Shown one piece after another: positions 17,002 through 23,944 of a stretch of 64,000 nt of DNA. Made by a program: the position numbers and the translations under genes. Location of the stretch: positions 1-64,000 of the forward strand of contig JBDSZL010000061.1 in NCBI GenBank assembly GCA_039925145.1, written 5' to 3'. Within the stretch, counting starts at the first letter, position 1. Each line of letters begins with the position of its first letter. The stretch is from JBDSZL01 sp039925145. Lineage in GTDB: Bacteria > Acidobacteriota > Vicinamibacteria > Vicinamibacterales > SCN-69-37. The notes beneath the pieces are model-generated. The model was not told the DNA's origin, ran no database searches, and saw only the letters and a list, made by a program, of their open reading frames with translations.

Positions 17002-17070
17002 GGAGCATGCGCGTCAGGCGAACGGGTTCTCGTCGGCGCTCGGCCCGTAAATCGACGGCAACGCCACCCC
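17002..17070 (-). repeat. 69-bp direct repeat, copy 2: genuine dinB 3' end
   Basis: This copy includes the last 19 codons of the intact dinB gene plus 12 bases beyond its stop. It differs from the copy at 13179-13247 at three positions. The two copies have the same orientation and enclose the hicB-like gene, the lipoprotein gene, the ECF pair and the IS110 remnant. Confidence 0.85.
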
Positions 17071-17514
17071 GAGCTGCCTCAGATACGTCGTCAACTGACC
17101 GCGATGGTGATACCAGTGGTTGAGCATGATCGCGCGCAGGAACGCGACACGCGGCAGCGCGAGCAGCTCGCGGTCGCCGTCGACCATGCGCCACGTGCTC
17201 ATCACGGTCTCATCGTCCATGCCACCAAGCGTCTCCCGAGCCAGCGCGAGACTCTGATTGAGAGCGGGCACCAGCTCCGACGCCGTCTTCAATTCGGGGT
17301 CCTTGAACTGCGGGACGGGAGACGGCGACGGCGATGCGGCGAGCCGCGCGACGCCACCCGGCACCTGCGCCACATGCATGGCGAGCTCGCCAAGCGAGCG
17401 CGCTTTTGCGTGAGGCCGCCATGCGAGAGATTCGTTGGGCACGCGCTCGAGGACGCGCCGGGTCGTGTGAGCTTCGTGTTCCAGTTCCTGCAACAGACCG
17501 TCGATGATTGCCAT
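17014..17514 (-). CDS. DinB-family metal-dependent protein
   Basis: A 166-residue protein of the DinB/YfiT four-helix-bundle superfamily. The metal-binding histidines are visible: one in LGELAMHVAQVPGG near residue 47 and two in LNHWYHHRGQL near 135-139. Members include thiol-dependent transferases (bacillithiol or mycothiol S-transferases) and DNA-damage-inducible proteins of unknown reaction, so the substrate cannot be assigned. Its last codons are duplicated at 13191-13247. Downstream on the same strand lie the IS110 remnant and the repeat-bounded segment; upstream are an SRPBCC and an ArsR gene. Confidence 0.88.
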   Translation of the reverse strand: MAIIDGLLQELEHEAHTTRRVLERVPNESLAWRPHAKARSLGELAMHVAQVPGGVARLAASPSPSPVPQFKDPELKTASELVPALNQSLALARETLGGMDDETVMSTWRMVDGDRELLALPRVAFLRAIMLNHWYHHRGQLTTYLRQLGVALPSIYGPSADENPFA

Positions 17515-17539
17515 CTCTATCCTTCTTCCTGGTTGAAAC

Positions 17540-17989
17540 TCAAGCCGTGCGCAGACGCCGCTTGACGCCTTCGAGCATCTGCGTCCAGCCCTGTGAAAAT
17601 CCGTCGCTGTAACCGTCTGGAATGAGGCCGTAGGCCGCGTGATGCAACGTGATCAGTGTGTCCTCGCCGGCCGCGGTGAGGCGATACTGGACGTTCGACA
17701 CCACGGGGAACGACAGCATGAGAGGACCCGTGATTTCGAGCAACGTCGGCCGTTTGATGGCCTGAACGTGCCCCCAGAAGTGTCCGTTGCTGTCACCGAG
17801 GTCTCGAAACCACCGGCCACCAGGCCATGCCTCGAGAATCATCGGCAACGGCTGGCCGGTGTGCCCCTGGTTGCCAGGTCCCATCTGCTCGAGCAACGCG
17901 TCGAAGGTCGACGCCAGCGACGAACGCACAAGAATTTCCTGCGTCAGGTCGAGATGCGATTCACGTGTCTGAATATCAGTCGTAACCAT
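17540..17989 (-). CDS. SRPBCC (AHSA1-like) domain protein
   Basis: A 149-residue START/Bet v1-like protein of the AHSA1 branch. It begins with the strand-loop ILVRSSLASTFDALLEQMGPGNQG and contains GGRWFRDLGDSNGHFWGHVQAIKRPTLLEITGPLMLSFPV, which fits the helix-grip core. These proteins bind small hydrophobic ligands. In bacteria they are very often cotranscribed with an ArsR-type repressor, as here: the arsR-like gene starts upstream on the same strand, 27 bases away. The ligand is unknown. The family term usually gives 140-160 residues, so the gene looks complete. Confidence 0.88.
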   Translation of the reverse strand: MVTTDIQTRESHLDLTQEILVRSSLASTFDALLEQMGPGNQGHTGQPLPMILEAWPGGRWFRDLGDSNGHFWGHVQAIKRPTLLEITGPLMLSFPVVSNVQYRLTAAGEDTLITLHHAAYGLIPDGYSDGFSQGWTQMLEGVKRRLRTA

Positions 17990-18016
17990 GATGACTCCGT
18001 TGTGTGCGCTGTCGGT

Positions 18017-18349
18017 TCAGGTACGCTCGGCGCGATCCTTCACGCCATTGAGCTGGTTGCGCCAATACCGTTCGAACTGCCTGGCCCATTCGTGCAAGGG
18101 ACGGATCGCGTGCACGTTGGTGCGGTAGAGCACCTGCTTGCCATCCCGCCGCGCATCGACGAGGCCCACCTCGCGAAGCACTCGCAGATGCTTCGACACG
18201 GAAGGCTGTGCGATTTGCAGCTCGGTCACCAGGTCGCCCACCGGCCGCTCGGCATCCGCGAGGAGCGCCAGGATCGCCCGCCGCTGTGGCTCGGCGATGG
18301 CGTTGAAGAGGTCTGAGTTGGGAGCGGCACGAGGCACGACGTCCATCAT
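18017..18349 (-). CDS. ArsR-family winged-helix repressor
   Basis: A 110-residue ArsR/SmtB-fold regulator. The recognition region reads GDLVTELQIAQPSVSKHLRVLREVGLVDARRDGKQVLYRTN, with the helix-turn-helix and wing in the usual order after FNAIAEPQRRAILALLADAERPV. The metal-binding ELCVCDL cysteines of true arsenic repressors are absent, so it belongs to the metal-independent branch found with SRPBCC genes. An inverted repeat overlaps its start codon and should mediate autorepression. Start is ATG 18349 or the adjacent ATG 18346. Confidence 0.9.
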   Translation of the reverse strand: MMDVVPRAAPNSDLFNAIAEPQRRAILALLADAERPVGDLVTELQIAQPSVSKHLRVLREVGLVDARRDGKQVLYRTNVHAIRPLHEWARQFERYWRNQLNGVKDRAERT

Positions 18350-18367
18350 ATTCCAGTTGCGGAATAT
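18348..18367. promoter_or_regulatory. Inverted-repeat operator at the arsR-like start
   Basis: ATATTCC at 18348-18354 and GGAATAT at 18361-18367 are perfect 7-bp arms separated by 6 bases. The site overlaps the start codon region of the ArsR-like gene, matches the size of ArsR/SmtB operators, and would control the arsR-SRPBCC pair. Confidence 0.6.
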
Positions 18368-18404
18368 GTCAAGACTGCGCCCAAAAGGCCATGTCACCGC
18401 CGGG

Positions 18405-19592
18405 TTAGCTGCCGTCCGGCTTCTGCAAAACCGCGACGAGTCCGCTCACCGCCTCGCCATACTCGTAACGCAAGGTGACGACATCGAGCTGGCGCACGGC
18501 GAGGCCAGCCACGGCGGCGACGTCGCGCACGTGATCGGGATGATGCGCGTATCGACCCGAGTCGGTCAGGCGGAAAGGACGGATATCGGTGAGCTCGAGC
18601 GTGAACGCGATGCATCCGCCGTTCGCAAGATATGCGCTCGCTGGCACCACGACCTGCGCGAGATCGCCGAAATAGATCAGCGCGTCGCAAGCGGCAACGA
18701 GGTTCACCGGCGACTCCACGGCGGAGCTGCGACCGAGCCATTCAGTAATCTCCGCAACTTCGAGACGGTCATACAGACCTGTCGCAGCGGCACGCGTCAC
18801 CATCGCCTGCGAGAGATCGATTCCAATCAAGCGCCTCGCGTACGCGCGGAGCAGGCGACCTGCCAGCCCGGTTCCACATCCCAGTTCGAGCACGTCGAGA
18901 TCGCGAGGCTCGCCGAGCACCTGGCGAATCGCCGTATCGAGACAGGCCGGCGCGCAATAGTCGAGATCGCCGCACATGTTCTCGTCGTAGAACGATGCAA
19001 AACGCGCGTAGAGCTGCTCGATGCACCTGTCGGGCGCGCGCGGCGGCGGCGCTTCGTCGCGAAGCGACACCATCACGTGCGCAATCTCCGCATCGTCTGG
19101 CTCAAGCGTCAGGTACTGGTCGTAGGCATCGTGTGCAACGGCACGACGACCCAGAATGTGAGCCAGCTCACCGAGGGCGTGCCATTGCGAGGCAGATGCG
19201 GAATCGAGGTATGCCGCCTGCCACTGGCAGACGAAGGCCGCCTGAATCAGTCCTTCGTCTCTGAGCTCCCAGGCGCGCTCGCTGAACACGCGCGCATCCG
19301 TCTGGTCGGCACCGCACGGGACTGCGTGTTCGGCAGTCACCGTCTCGGTAATAAGTCCTGACGTCCGGGCCGACTCGATCCACGCGCGACAAGCCTGAGC
19401 GCCAAGCGGCCCCAACAACGGACCAACTGCCGCTTCGATATCGGCGGCCGTACGCGTGCCGTCGCAGAGTTCAGTAATGAGGGCTGCAGCAGGATTGAGG
19501 TGTGAGAGGAGGCGGCTGCGCAAGTCGTACGCGACGTACCCGTTGTCGTCAGCCGCGAGAGCAATCGTGGGACTCAGACGAAGCCGGGCCAT
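18405..19592 (-). CDS. PqqD(RRE)-TPR-methyltransferase fusion protein
   Basis: A 395-residue protein with three parts. Residues 5-85 resemble PqqD/RRE winged-helix domains (ADDNGYVAYDLRSRLLSHLNPAAALITELCDGTRTAADIEAAV), which bind leader peptides of RiPP precursors. Residues about 105-165 form TPR-like helices (WELRDEGLIQAAFVCQWQAA, GRRAVAHDAYDQYLTLEPDD). Residues 190-330 are a class I SAM methyltransferase with motif I LELGCGTG at 235-242, preceded by LYARFASFYDENMCGDLDYCAP as in TPR-linked methyltransferases. Its substrate is unknown. A small twin-arginine Gly/Lys/Arg-rich protein is encoded 95 bases upstream on the same strand, which makes peptide methylation an attractive guess. Confidence 0.78.
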   Translation of the reverse strand: MARLRLSPTIALAADDNGYVAYDLRSRLLSHLNPAAALITELCDGTRTAADIEAAVGPLLGPLGAQACRAWIESARTSGLITETVTAEHAVPCGADQTDARVFSERAWELRDEGLIQAAFVCQWQAAYLDSASASQWHALGELAHILGRRAVAHDAYDQYLTLEPDDAEIAHVMVSLRDEAPPPRAPDRCIEQLYARFASFYDENMCGDLDYCAPACLDTAIRQVLGEPRDLDVLELGCGTGLAGRLLRAYARRLIGIDLSQAMVTRAAATGLYDRLEVAEITEWLGRSSAVESPVNLVAACDALIYFGDLAQVVVPASAYLANGGCIAFTLELTDIRPFRLTDSGRYAHHPDHVRDVAAVAGLAVRQLDVVTLRYEYGEAVSGLVAVLQKPDGS

Positions 19593-19687
19593 CGGTACGG
19601 CGTGAATGCGGGTTCGAACTGAAGCCGGTGCGGTGTCTCAGGCAGCCGTCCCGAGTCCGCACCGGACAGTCGCGCACGGGAGAAAGA

Positions 19688-19984
19688 CTATCCCCTGCCG
19701 GTGCCTTTGCCACGGCCGCCCTCGCCCTTACCCTTGCCACGGCCGCCACGGCCGCCGTCACCTTCGCCTTCTCCCTTGCCTTTGCCCTTGGCCTTGCCTT
19801 TGGCTGCTTTCCCCTTGCCCTTCCCCTCTCCACCAGACCGATCCTGCGCGAGCAGGGTGGATTCGGGCAGACCGAGAAACGCGAGGGCCGTGCTGCCGGC
19901 AAGTATCTGCTTCAGAAAACGACGACGATGCGGAGCTGCGGCGGCGACGAGCGGATCGAGCGCCTTGCGGGAATCATTGGACAT
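19688..19984 (-). CDS. Small twin-arginine Gly/Lys/Arg-rich protein
   Basis: A 98-residue protein. Residues 1-47 look like a Tat signal or leader: RRRFLK at 20-25 followed by the hydrophobic stretch ILAGSTALAFLGL. Residues 50-98 contain almost only Gly, Lys, Arg, Glu, Asp and Ala in irregular GKG, GEG and GRG repeats, with a strong net positive charge and no Cys, Trp, Tyr or Phe. GAGGAG precedes the ATG at 19984 by about 8 bases, so translation is likely. It resembles nothing I can name. It may be a Tat-exported cationic repeat protein or the substrate of the neighbouring PqqD-methyltransferase. Codon use in the repeat half (GGC/AAG/AAA) is strongly skewed by composition. Confidence 0.65.
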   Translation of the reverse strand: MSNDSRKALDPLVAAAAPHRRRFLKQILAGSTALAFLGLPESTLLAQDRSGGEGKGKGKAAKGKAKGKGKGEGEGDGGRGGRGKGKGEGGRGKGTGRG

Positions 19985-20218
19985 GGGGAGTACTCCTCGA
20001 CGTCATCATACGCCCGAACACGGCTCCGTCCAGGCAAGACTGCTGTATGCTGCCGTTCCATCCGCGGCATGCCTCGCTGGGGCGACTACGCGTCGTAAAA
20101 GTGCGGGACGGATCGGACCTGCCCGGCATGATGACGGCGGGCCTGTTTAACAACACCTGGCAGATCCGGAAGTAGACGCGGGCCGCTCCATCCACCCGAG
20201 ACATCAGCAGGCAGCATC

Positions 20219-21988
20219 ATGTTAGACATCAGCATTCGACATCGACGAGGGGGTATCGCGCGGCTGATCGGCACCGCACTCGTGGGTGCCTGCACGGCAA
20301 TCACGCTGCCAGCGCAGAACGGCGCACGGATCAGCCAGGATCGACTGCTGCACCCCGAGGCCGAGCCGCACAACTGGCTGTTGATGAACGGCGACTACGC
20401 GTCGACGCGCTACTCGAGGCTCACGCAGATTAACCGCGACAACGTCAAGAACCTGCGCATGGTGTGGGCCCTGGCGCTCGGCGGCATGCAGGATCTCGGG
20501 CAGAACGGTCCCGAGAACGAGCTCAATCCCCTCGTCGACAACGGCGCCATGTACACGAGCGACGGCTGGGGCACCATCTACAAGATCGACGCTCGCGAGG
20601 GCAACCGCGGACAGTTCCTCTGGGTGACCGATCCAGGCGTGAAGCACCAGGGCAACGTGCCACGCACGCGGGGCATCGCGCTCTGGGAAGATCTCGTCTT
20701 TGCCAATCTGCCCGATGGACGAGTCATCGCGGTCAAACAGGACACCGGCGAGATTCTGTGGGACAAGATGGTGGCGGTCGCCAACGAGTTCGGCAGCAAA
20801 GAGAAGTTCTACACGGCTCCAATCGCCGCCGAAGGGAAGGTGATCATCGCCAACGGCGCTGGAGACGGCAAGACGCGCGGGTGGATTGCAGCCCTCGACG
20901 CTCGTACGGGCAACGAACTGTGGCGGTGGTACGTCGTGCCCAAGCCCGGCGAACCAGGCAGCGAGACGTGGAAAGACACCAACAACGCGTGGAAGACAGG
21001 CGGCGGTGGGCTGTGGCAGACCGGATCCTACGACCCGGCCACCAGGCTGACGATCTGGGGCACGGGCAACCCGATCCCGCAGTACGACCCCCAGGCGCGG
21101 CCCGGCGACAACCTGTACACGAATGCCGCTGTTGCGCTGAACATCGATACCGGCAAACTCGCCTGGTTCTTCCAGTACACGCCAAACGACTCGTGGGATT
21201 TCGACGAAGTCGGCATCCACATGCTGTACGACGAAACCATCGACGGCCGGGTCCGGAAGGTCGTCGGGCACTTCGCGCGCAACGGGTTCTTCTACTCGCT
21301 CGATCGCACGAACGGCGCGTTCATCAAAGGCGCGCAGTACGTCAACGACCTGAACTGGACCAAAGGGCTCGATCCGAGGAGCGGTAAGCCGCTCGAGTAC
21401 GATCCAAAGCTCGACGTGCAAATCTACAACCCGGCGGCGCGCGCGCTGCGTGGTGACGCGATGAAGCGTACGTGTCCCACCTGGCATGGCGGCATCGCGC
21501 ACCAGCCGACGGCATACAACCCGGTGAGGCATATCGCCTACGGCGTTGGCATCGAGGGATGCTTCTCGTCGACCGGAGCGACCGTGGCGTTCCAGTCACC
21601 ACAAGGCGGCATCGACGAACGGGCGAGCGAGCGACGCTCGTACACGAGCGACCTGTATTACGGCTCCGTCACGGCCTTCGACACGTCCGCGCACAAGATC
21701 ATCGCCAAGGCGCGTACCGACATCGAGATTCGATCGGGCGCCACCGACACGGCCGGCGGCGTCCTGTTCACGGCGCTTCAAGACGGATGGCTCGTGGCCT
21801 ACAACGACCAGAGTCTCGAAGAGCTCTGGCGCTTCAACGTCGGAACCGCACTGAAGGGTGCGCCCGTGACCTACGCGGTGGGCTCGAAACAGTACGTGGC
21901 CGTGCAGGCGGGCGGCCGGCATCAGCATCCGGTTCGGTACGACAAATACCAGGACGCCAGCTATCTGTTCGTGTTCGCGCTGAACTGA
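20219..21988 (+). CDS. PQQ-dependent alcohol/methanol-dehydrogenase-type quinoprotein
   Basis: A 589-residue periplasmic quinoprotein with a signal peptide and an eight-bladed propeller (WALALGG, LDARTGNELWRW and IDTGKLAWFFQ are W-motif-type blades). Metal and PQQ positions of the XoxF/MxaF/ExaA group can be placed. They are Asp in GAGDGKTRG (usually Glu), Asn in GTGNP, catalytic Asp in NDSWDFD, and a second Asp two residues later, the position linked to lanthanide binding in XoxF. The adjacent Cys-Cys ring of methanol dehydrogenases is absent. It oxidises an alcohol or sugar and passes electrons to a cytochrome c, probably the product of the convergent gene at 22012. Upstream bases 20046-20218 hold no convincing gene. 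Confidence 0.9.
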   Translation: MLDISIRHRRGGIARLIGTALVGACTAITLPAQNGARISQDRLLHPEAEPHNWLLMNGDYASTRYSRLTQINRDNVKNLRMVWALALGGMQDLGQNGPENELNPLVDNGAMYTSDGWGTIYKIDAREGNRGQFLWVTDPGVKHQGNVPRTRGIALWEDLVFANLPDGRVIAVKQDTGEILWDKMVAVANEFGSKEKFYTAPIAAEGKVIIANGAGDGKTRGWIAALDARTGNELWRWYVVPKPGEPGSETWKDTNNAWKTGGGGLWQTGSYDPATRLTIWGTGNPIPQYDPQARPGDNLYTNAAVALNIDTGKLAWFFQYTPNDSWDFDEVGIHMLYDETIDGRVRKVVGHFARNGFFYSLDRTNGAFIKGAQYVNDLNWTKGLDPRSGKPLEYDPKLDVQIYNPAARALRGDAMKRTCPTWHGGIAHQPTAYNPVRHIAYGVGIEGCFSSTGATVAFQSPQGGIDERASERRSYTSDLYYGSVTAFDTSAHKIIAKARTDIEIRSGATDTAGGVLFTALQDGWLVAYNDQSLEELWRFNVGTALKGAPVTYAVGSKQYVAVQAGGRHQHPVRYDKYQDASYLFVFALN

Positions 21989-22011
21989 TCGCCGCAGCGC
22001 GGCATTCGCGA

Positions 22012-22575
22012 TTAATGCAGATCGCGGCAGGGATCGGCGTCTTCGCCCCAGAAGGCCACGCACTTGGCGCGATCCATCGGGCCCTGGCCGACGACCTTCG
22101 TCATCAGGAAATCGACGAGGAGGTCGACTTCGCGCGGTTGGAGCGTGGAAGGCGGATCGGGCATCCGAGTGGTCAGCTTCTGCAGGTCGGCTTGCGTCAT
22201 TCCCGAGCAACGCCCGTCCGTATAGGCAAACTTGTCGAAGGCCGGCATCTGGGTGTTCGGCCTCCCGCATTTGATCGTCATCACGACCAGTTCGCGTGGC
22301 AGCTTGCTCTCACGCAAGTTGGCGCCCGACGGCATCTGGTTGTCGAGCTTACTGCCGTCACCGGCCCATCCGTGACAGGCCGCGCAGTTGGCCTTCTGCT
22401 GATAGAGCCGCATGCCGTCGGCAAGATCGCTCGCGTCGAGCGAAGTCGGCGGTCTGGTCTGCTCCCCGGTCGCCGAAGTTGCCGCGACACTCAGGACCGC
22501 ACTGACCGCAGCGATGGTGGTGATGGTCGCCAGCCGGTTGTTCGTTCGCATCGCAAATCTTCTTAGCAAACGCAT
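22012..22575 (-). CDS. c-type cytochrome, exported
   Basis: A 187-residue periplasmic monoheme cytochrome c. After a signal peptide (about residues 1-37), the heme site CAACH lies near residues 65-69 in the sequence YQQKANCAACHGWAGDG. The probable axial Met is in NTQMPAFD. Two late cysteine pairs (GRCSGM, AKCVAFWGEDADPC) suggest disulfides. It is convergent with the PQQ dehydrogenase at 20219 and spaced 23 bases from it, so it is the natural electron acceptor, though on its own promoter. AGGAG lies about 9 bases before the ATG at 22575. Confidence 0.88.
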   Translation of the reverse strand: MRLLRRFAMRTNNRLATITTIAAVSAVLSVAATSATGEQTRPPTSLDASDLADGMRLYQQKANCAACHGWAGDGSKLDNQMPSGANLRESKLPRELVVMTIKCGRPNTQMPAFDKFAYTDGRCSGMTQADLQKLTTRMPDPPSTLQPREVDLLVDFLMTKVVGQGPMDRAKCVAFWGEDADPCRDLH

Positions 22576-22624
22576 CAGGATACGCTCCTTCGGGCGGCTA
22601 CGACCGCAATTCGGAGCGTCGGCG

Positions 22625-23803
22625 CTACGGTGTGCTGATACCGTTGACGACCCACGGCCTGACCACGACGTTGGAACGTTGATCGATTGTGGTCTGGCTC
22701 GGCCAGCTCCGGGCGGGCGTCGAGATCAGGTAGCCGACCAGCTCGCCTCGCTTTGGAATCCACGTGTCCATCGGGCCGCCCCAGGTGCCGTCCTTCCCGA
22801 TGTCCTCCGATTTCTGCCCATCCTTGCAAATCTGGTTCGGCCGCAGCCACTCGCCGGCGCCCGCGTACCACTGCCCGTTGATACGGGCGAAGTACCACTG
22901 AGTGGCCTCGACCGGCACGAGCGGATTGTCCTCGAAGTTCACGGTCGGCAGTTGTCCGCGCTTCTCATGATCGATGCACATGTGACCGTCGCCGCCGTCC
23001 TGGTCCACCGAGATCACTCGGTTGGTGACCGGCCAGCCCGAGATGTTCACGAAGCGCTGATAGTTCACCTTGTTGAGGTCGACCGCGAGGGCGGTCGAGA
23101 AGCTCTGCGGTGCAGAATACGGGCTGGTCGCGCCGCTCGCGGGATCGACCACCTGCGCGCGCCAGAAGAACGCCGCATCCGCTGGCAGGTCGGTGCCAGG
23201 CGTGAACGACGTGGAGCCATTACCTTCGGATACCGTGCCGCTCGCGAGCACCGGCGAAAACGCGGCGCTCGTTGAGATTTCGAACCGGTAGGACAACGGT
23301 CCGGCCGGGCCGTTGCTGCTGACGTTGCTCACCGCCAGCCTGGGTCGCTGATCAGACGATGCCCCCGAGAGCGGAAGGATGGGAACGGGCGTCGAAATGG
23401 TCACGGCCGCACCGATCGTGAACCGGACGGGTGCCGTGAAGGTCCCGACTGCGTCGCCGATCTTCGTGCGAGCCCGCCAGTAGTATTCGCGCCCCGCCGG
23501 CAGCACATCAAGCTTGACCGATGTCTCGCCGGCGCCTTGCGGAACTTCCTTGGTGAGGACCACGGTCGCGAACGTGCTGTCGTTTGCCACCTCGAACGTA
23601 TAGCTCACCGTGCCGCTCGTCGCAGTGGCGTTTGTGACCGTGAGCGTCACCGGCTGGGCAGTGTTCGCGATGAGGGCGCCATTAGGTGGAGAGCTCAGAC
23701 CGGGAGTCGTGGGCGATCCGCCAGGACTCACTGGCGACTTGCCACAGGCAACCGCGACACATAGAAAGGCAGAGGCGATCAACCGGCGCGATTGGAAGGA
23801 CAT
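22625..23803 (-). CDS. Repeat-domain lipoprotein of unknown function
   Basis: A 392-residue lipoprotein with signal peptide MSFQSRRLIASAFLCVAVAC and lipidated Cys at about 20. Two fibronectin-III-like repeats follow, each with a Y-x-F-E-V/I or Y-R-F-E-I strand and a YYWRART or FFWRAQV strand. The last 130 residues form a separate domain that I do not recognise, with MCIDHEKRGQ, WYFARINGQWYAGAGEWLRPNQICKDG and WIPKRGELVGYLISTPAR. The start at 23803 is preferred over the longer frame because it gives the lipobox and a GGAG site upstream. Attachment or substrate-binding outside the cell is the likely role. Confidence 0.7.
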   Translation of the reverse strand: MSFQSRRLIASAFLCVAVACGKSPVSPGGSPTTPGLSSPPNGALIANTAQPVTLTVTNATATSGTVSYTFEVANDSTFATVVLTKEVPQGAGETSVKLDVLPAGREYYWRARTKIGDAVGTFTAPVRFTIGAAVTISTPVPILPLSGASSDQRPRLAVSNVSSNGPAGPLSYRFEISTSAAFSPVLASGTVSEGNGSTSFTPGTDLPADAAFFWRAQVVDPASGATSPYSAPQSFSTALAVDLNKVNYQRFVNISGWPVTNRVISVDQDGGDGHMCIDHEKRGQLPTVNFEDNPLVPVEATQWYFARINGQWYAGAGEWLRPNQICKDGQKSEDIGKDGTWGGPMDTWIPKRGELVGYLISTPARSWPSQTTIDQRSNVVVRPWVVNGISTP

Positions 23804-23913
23804 AGAACTCCGGGGAGACGTGGGCGGACGCACGCGATGAGGACACAACATCGTACCGGTCCAGCCGTGCAGCGGCAAGGTCTTCGTCTCGGTTTTTTGG
23901 CTCGCTGGCCAGC

Positions 23914-23936
23914 GGCTGCCACAGCGCCAGGCAGCC
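23914..23936. terminator. Hairpin after hybrid kinase operon
   Basis: GGCTGCC (23914-23920) and GGCAGCC (23930-23936) form a perfect 7-bp stem with a 9-base loop, just past the stop codon of the kinase at 23945. A U-run does not follow on the minus strand, so intrinsic termination is uncertain. Confidence 0.35.
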
Positions 23937-23944
23937 AGGGCGAT

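Noticed and set aside
19606..20098. Open frames opposite the Gly/Lys-rich protein with Pro/Leu/Arg repeats
   Set aside because: They are the antisense reading of a low-complexity repeat and share no features with a known gene.
20046..20175. Short frame ending DLPGMMTAGLFNNTWQIRK upstream of the PQQ dehydrogenase
   Set aside because: It looks protein-like but has no ribosome-binding site or recognised family, and it overlaps the likely promoter region.
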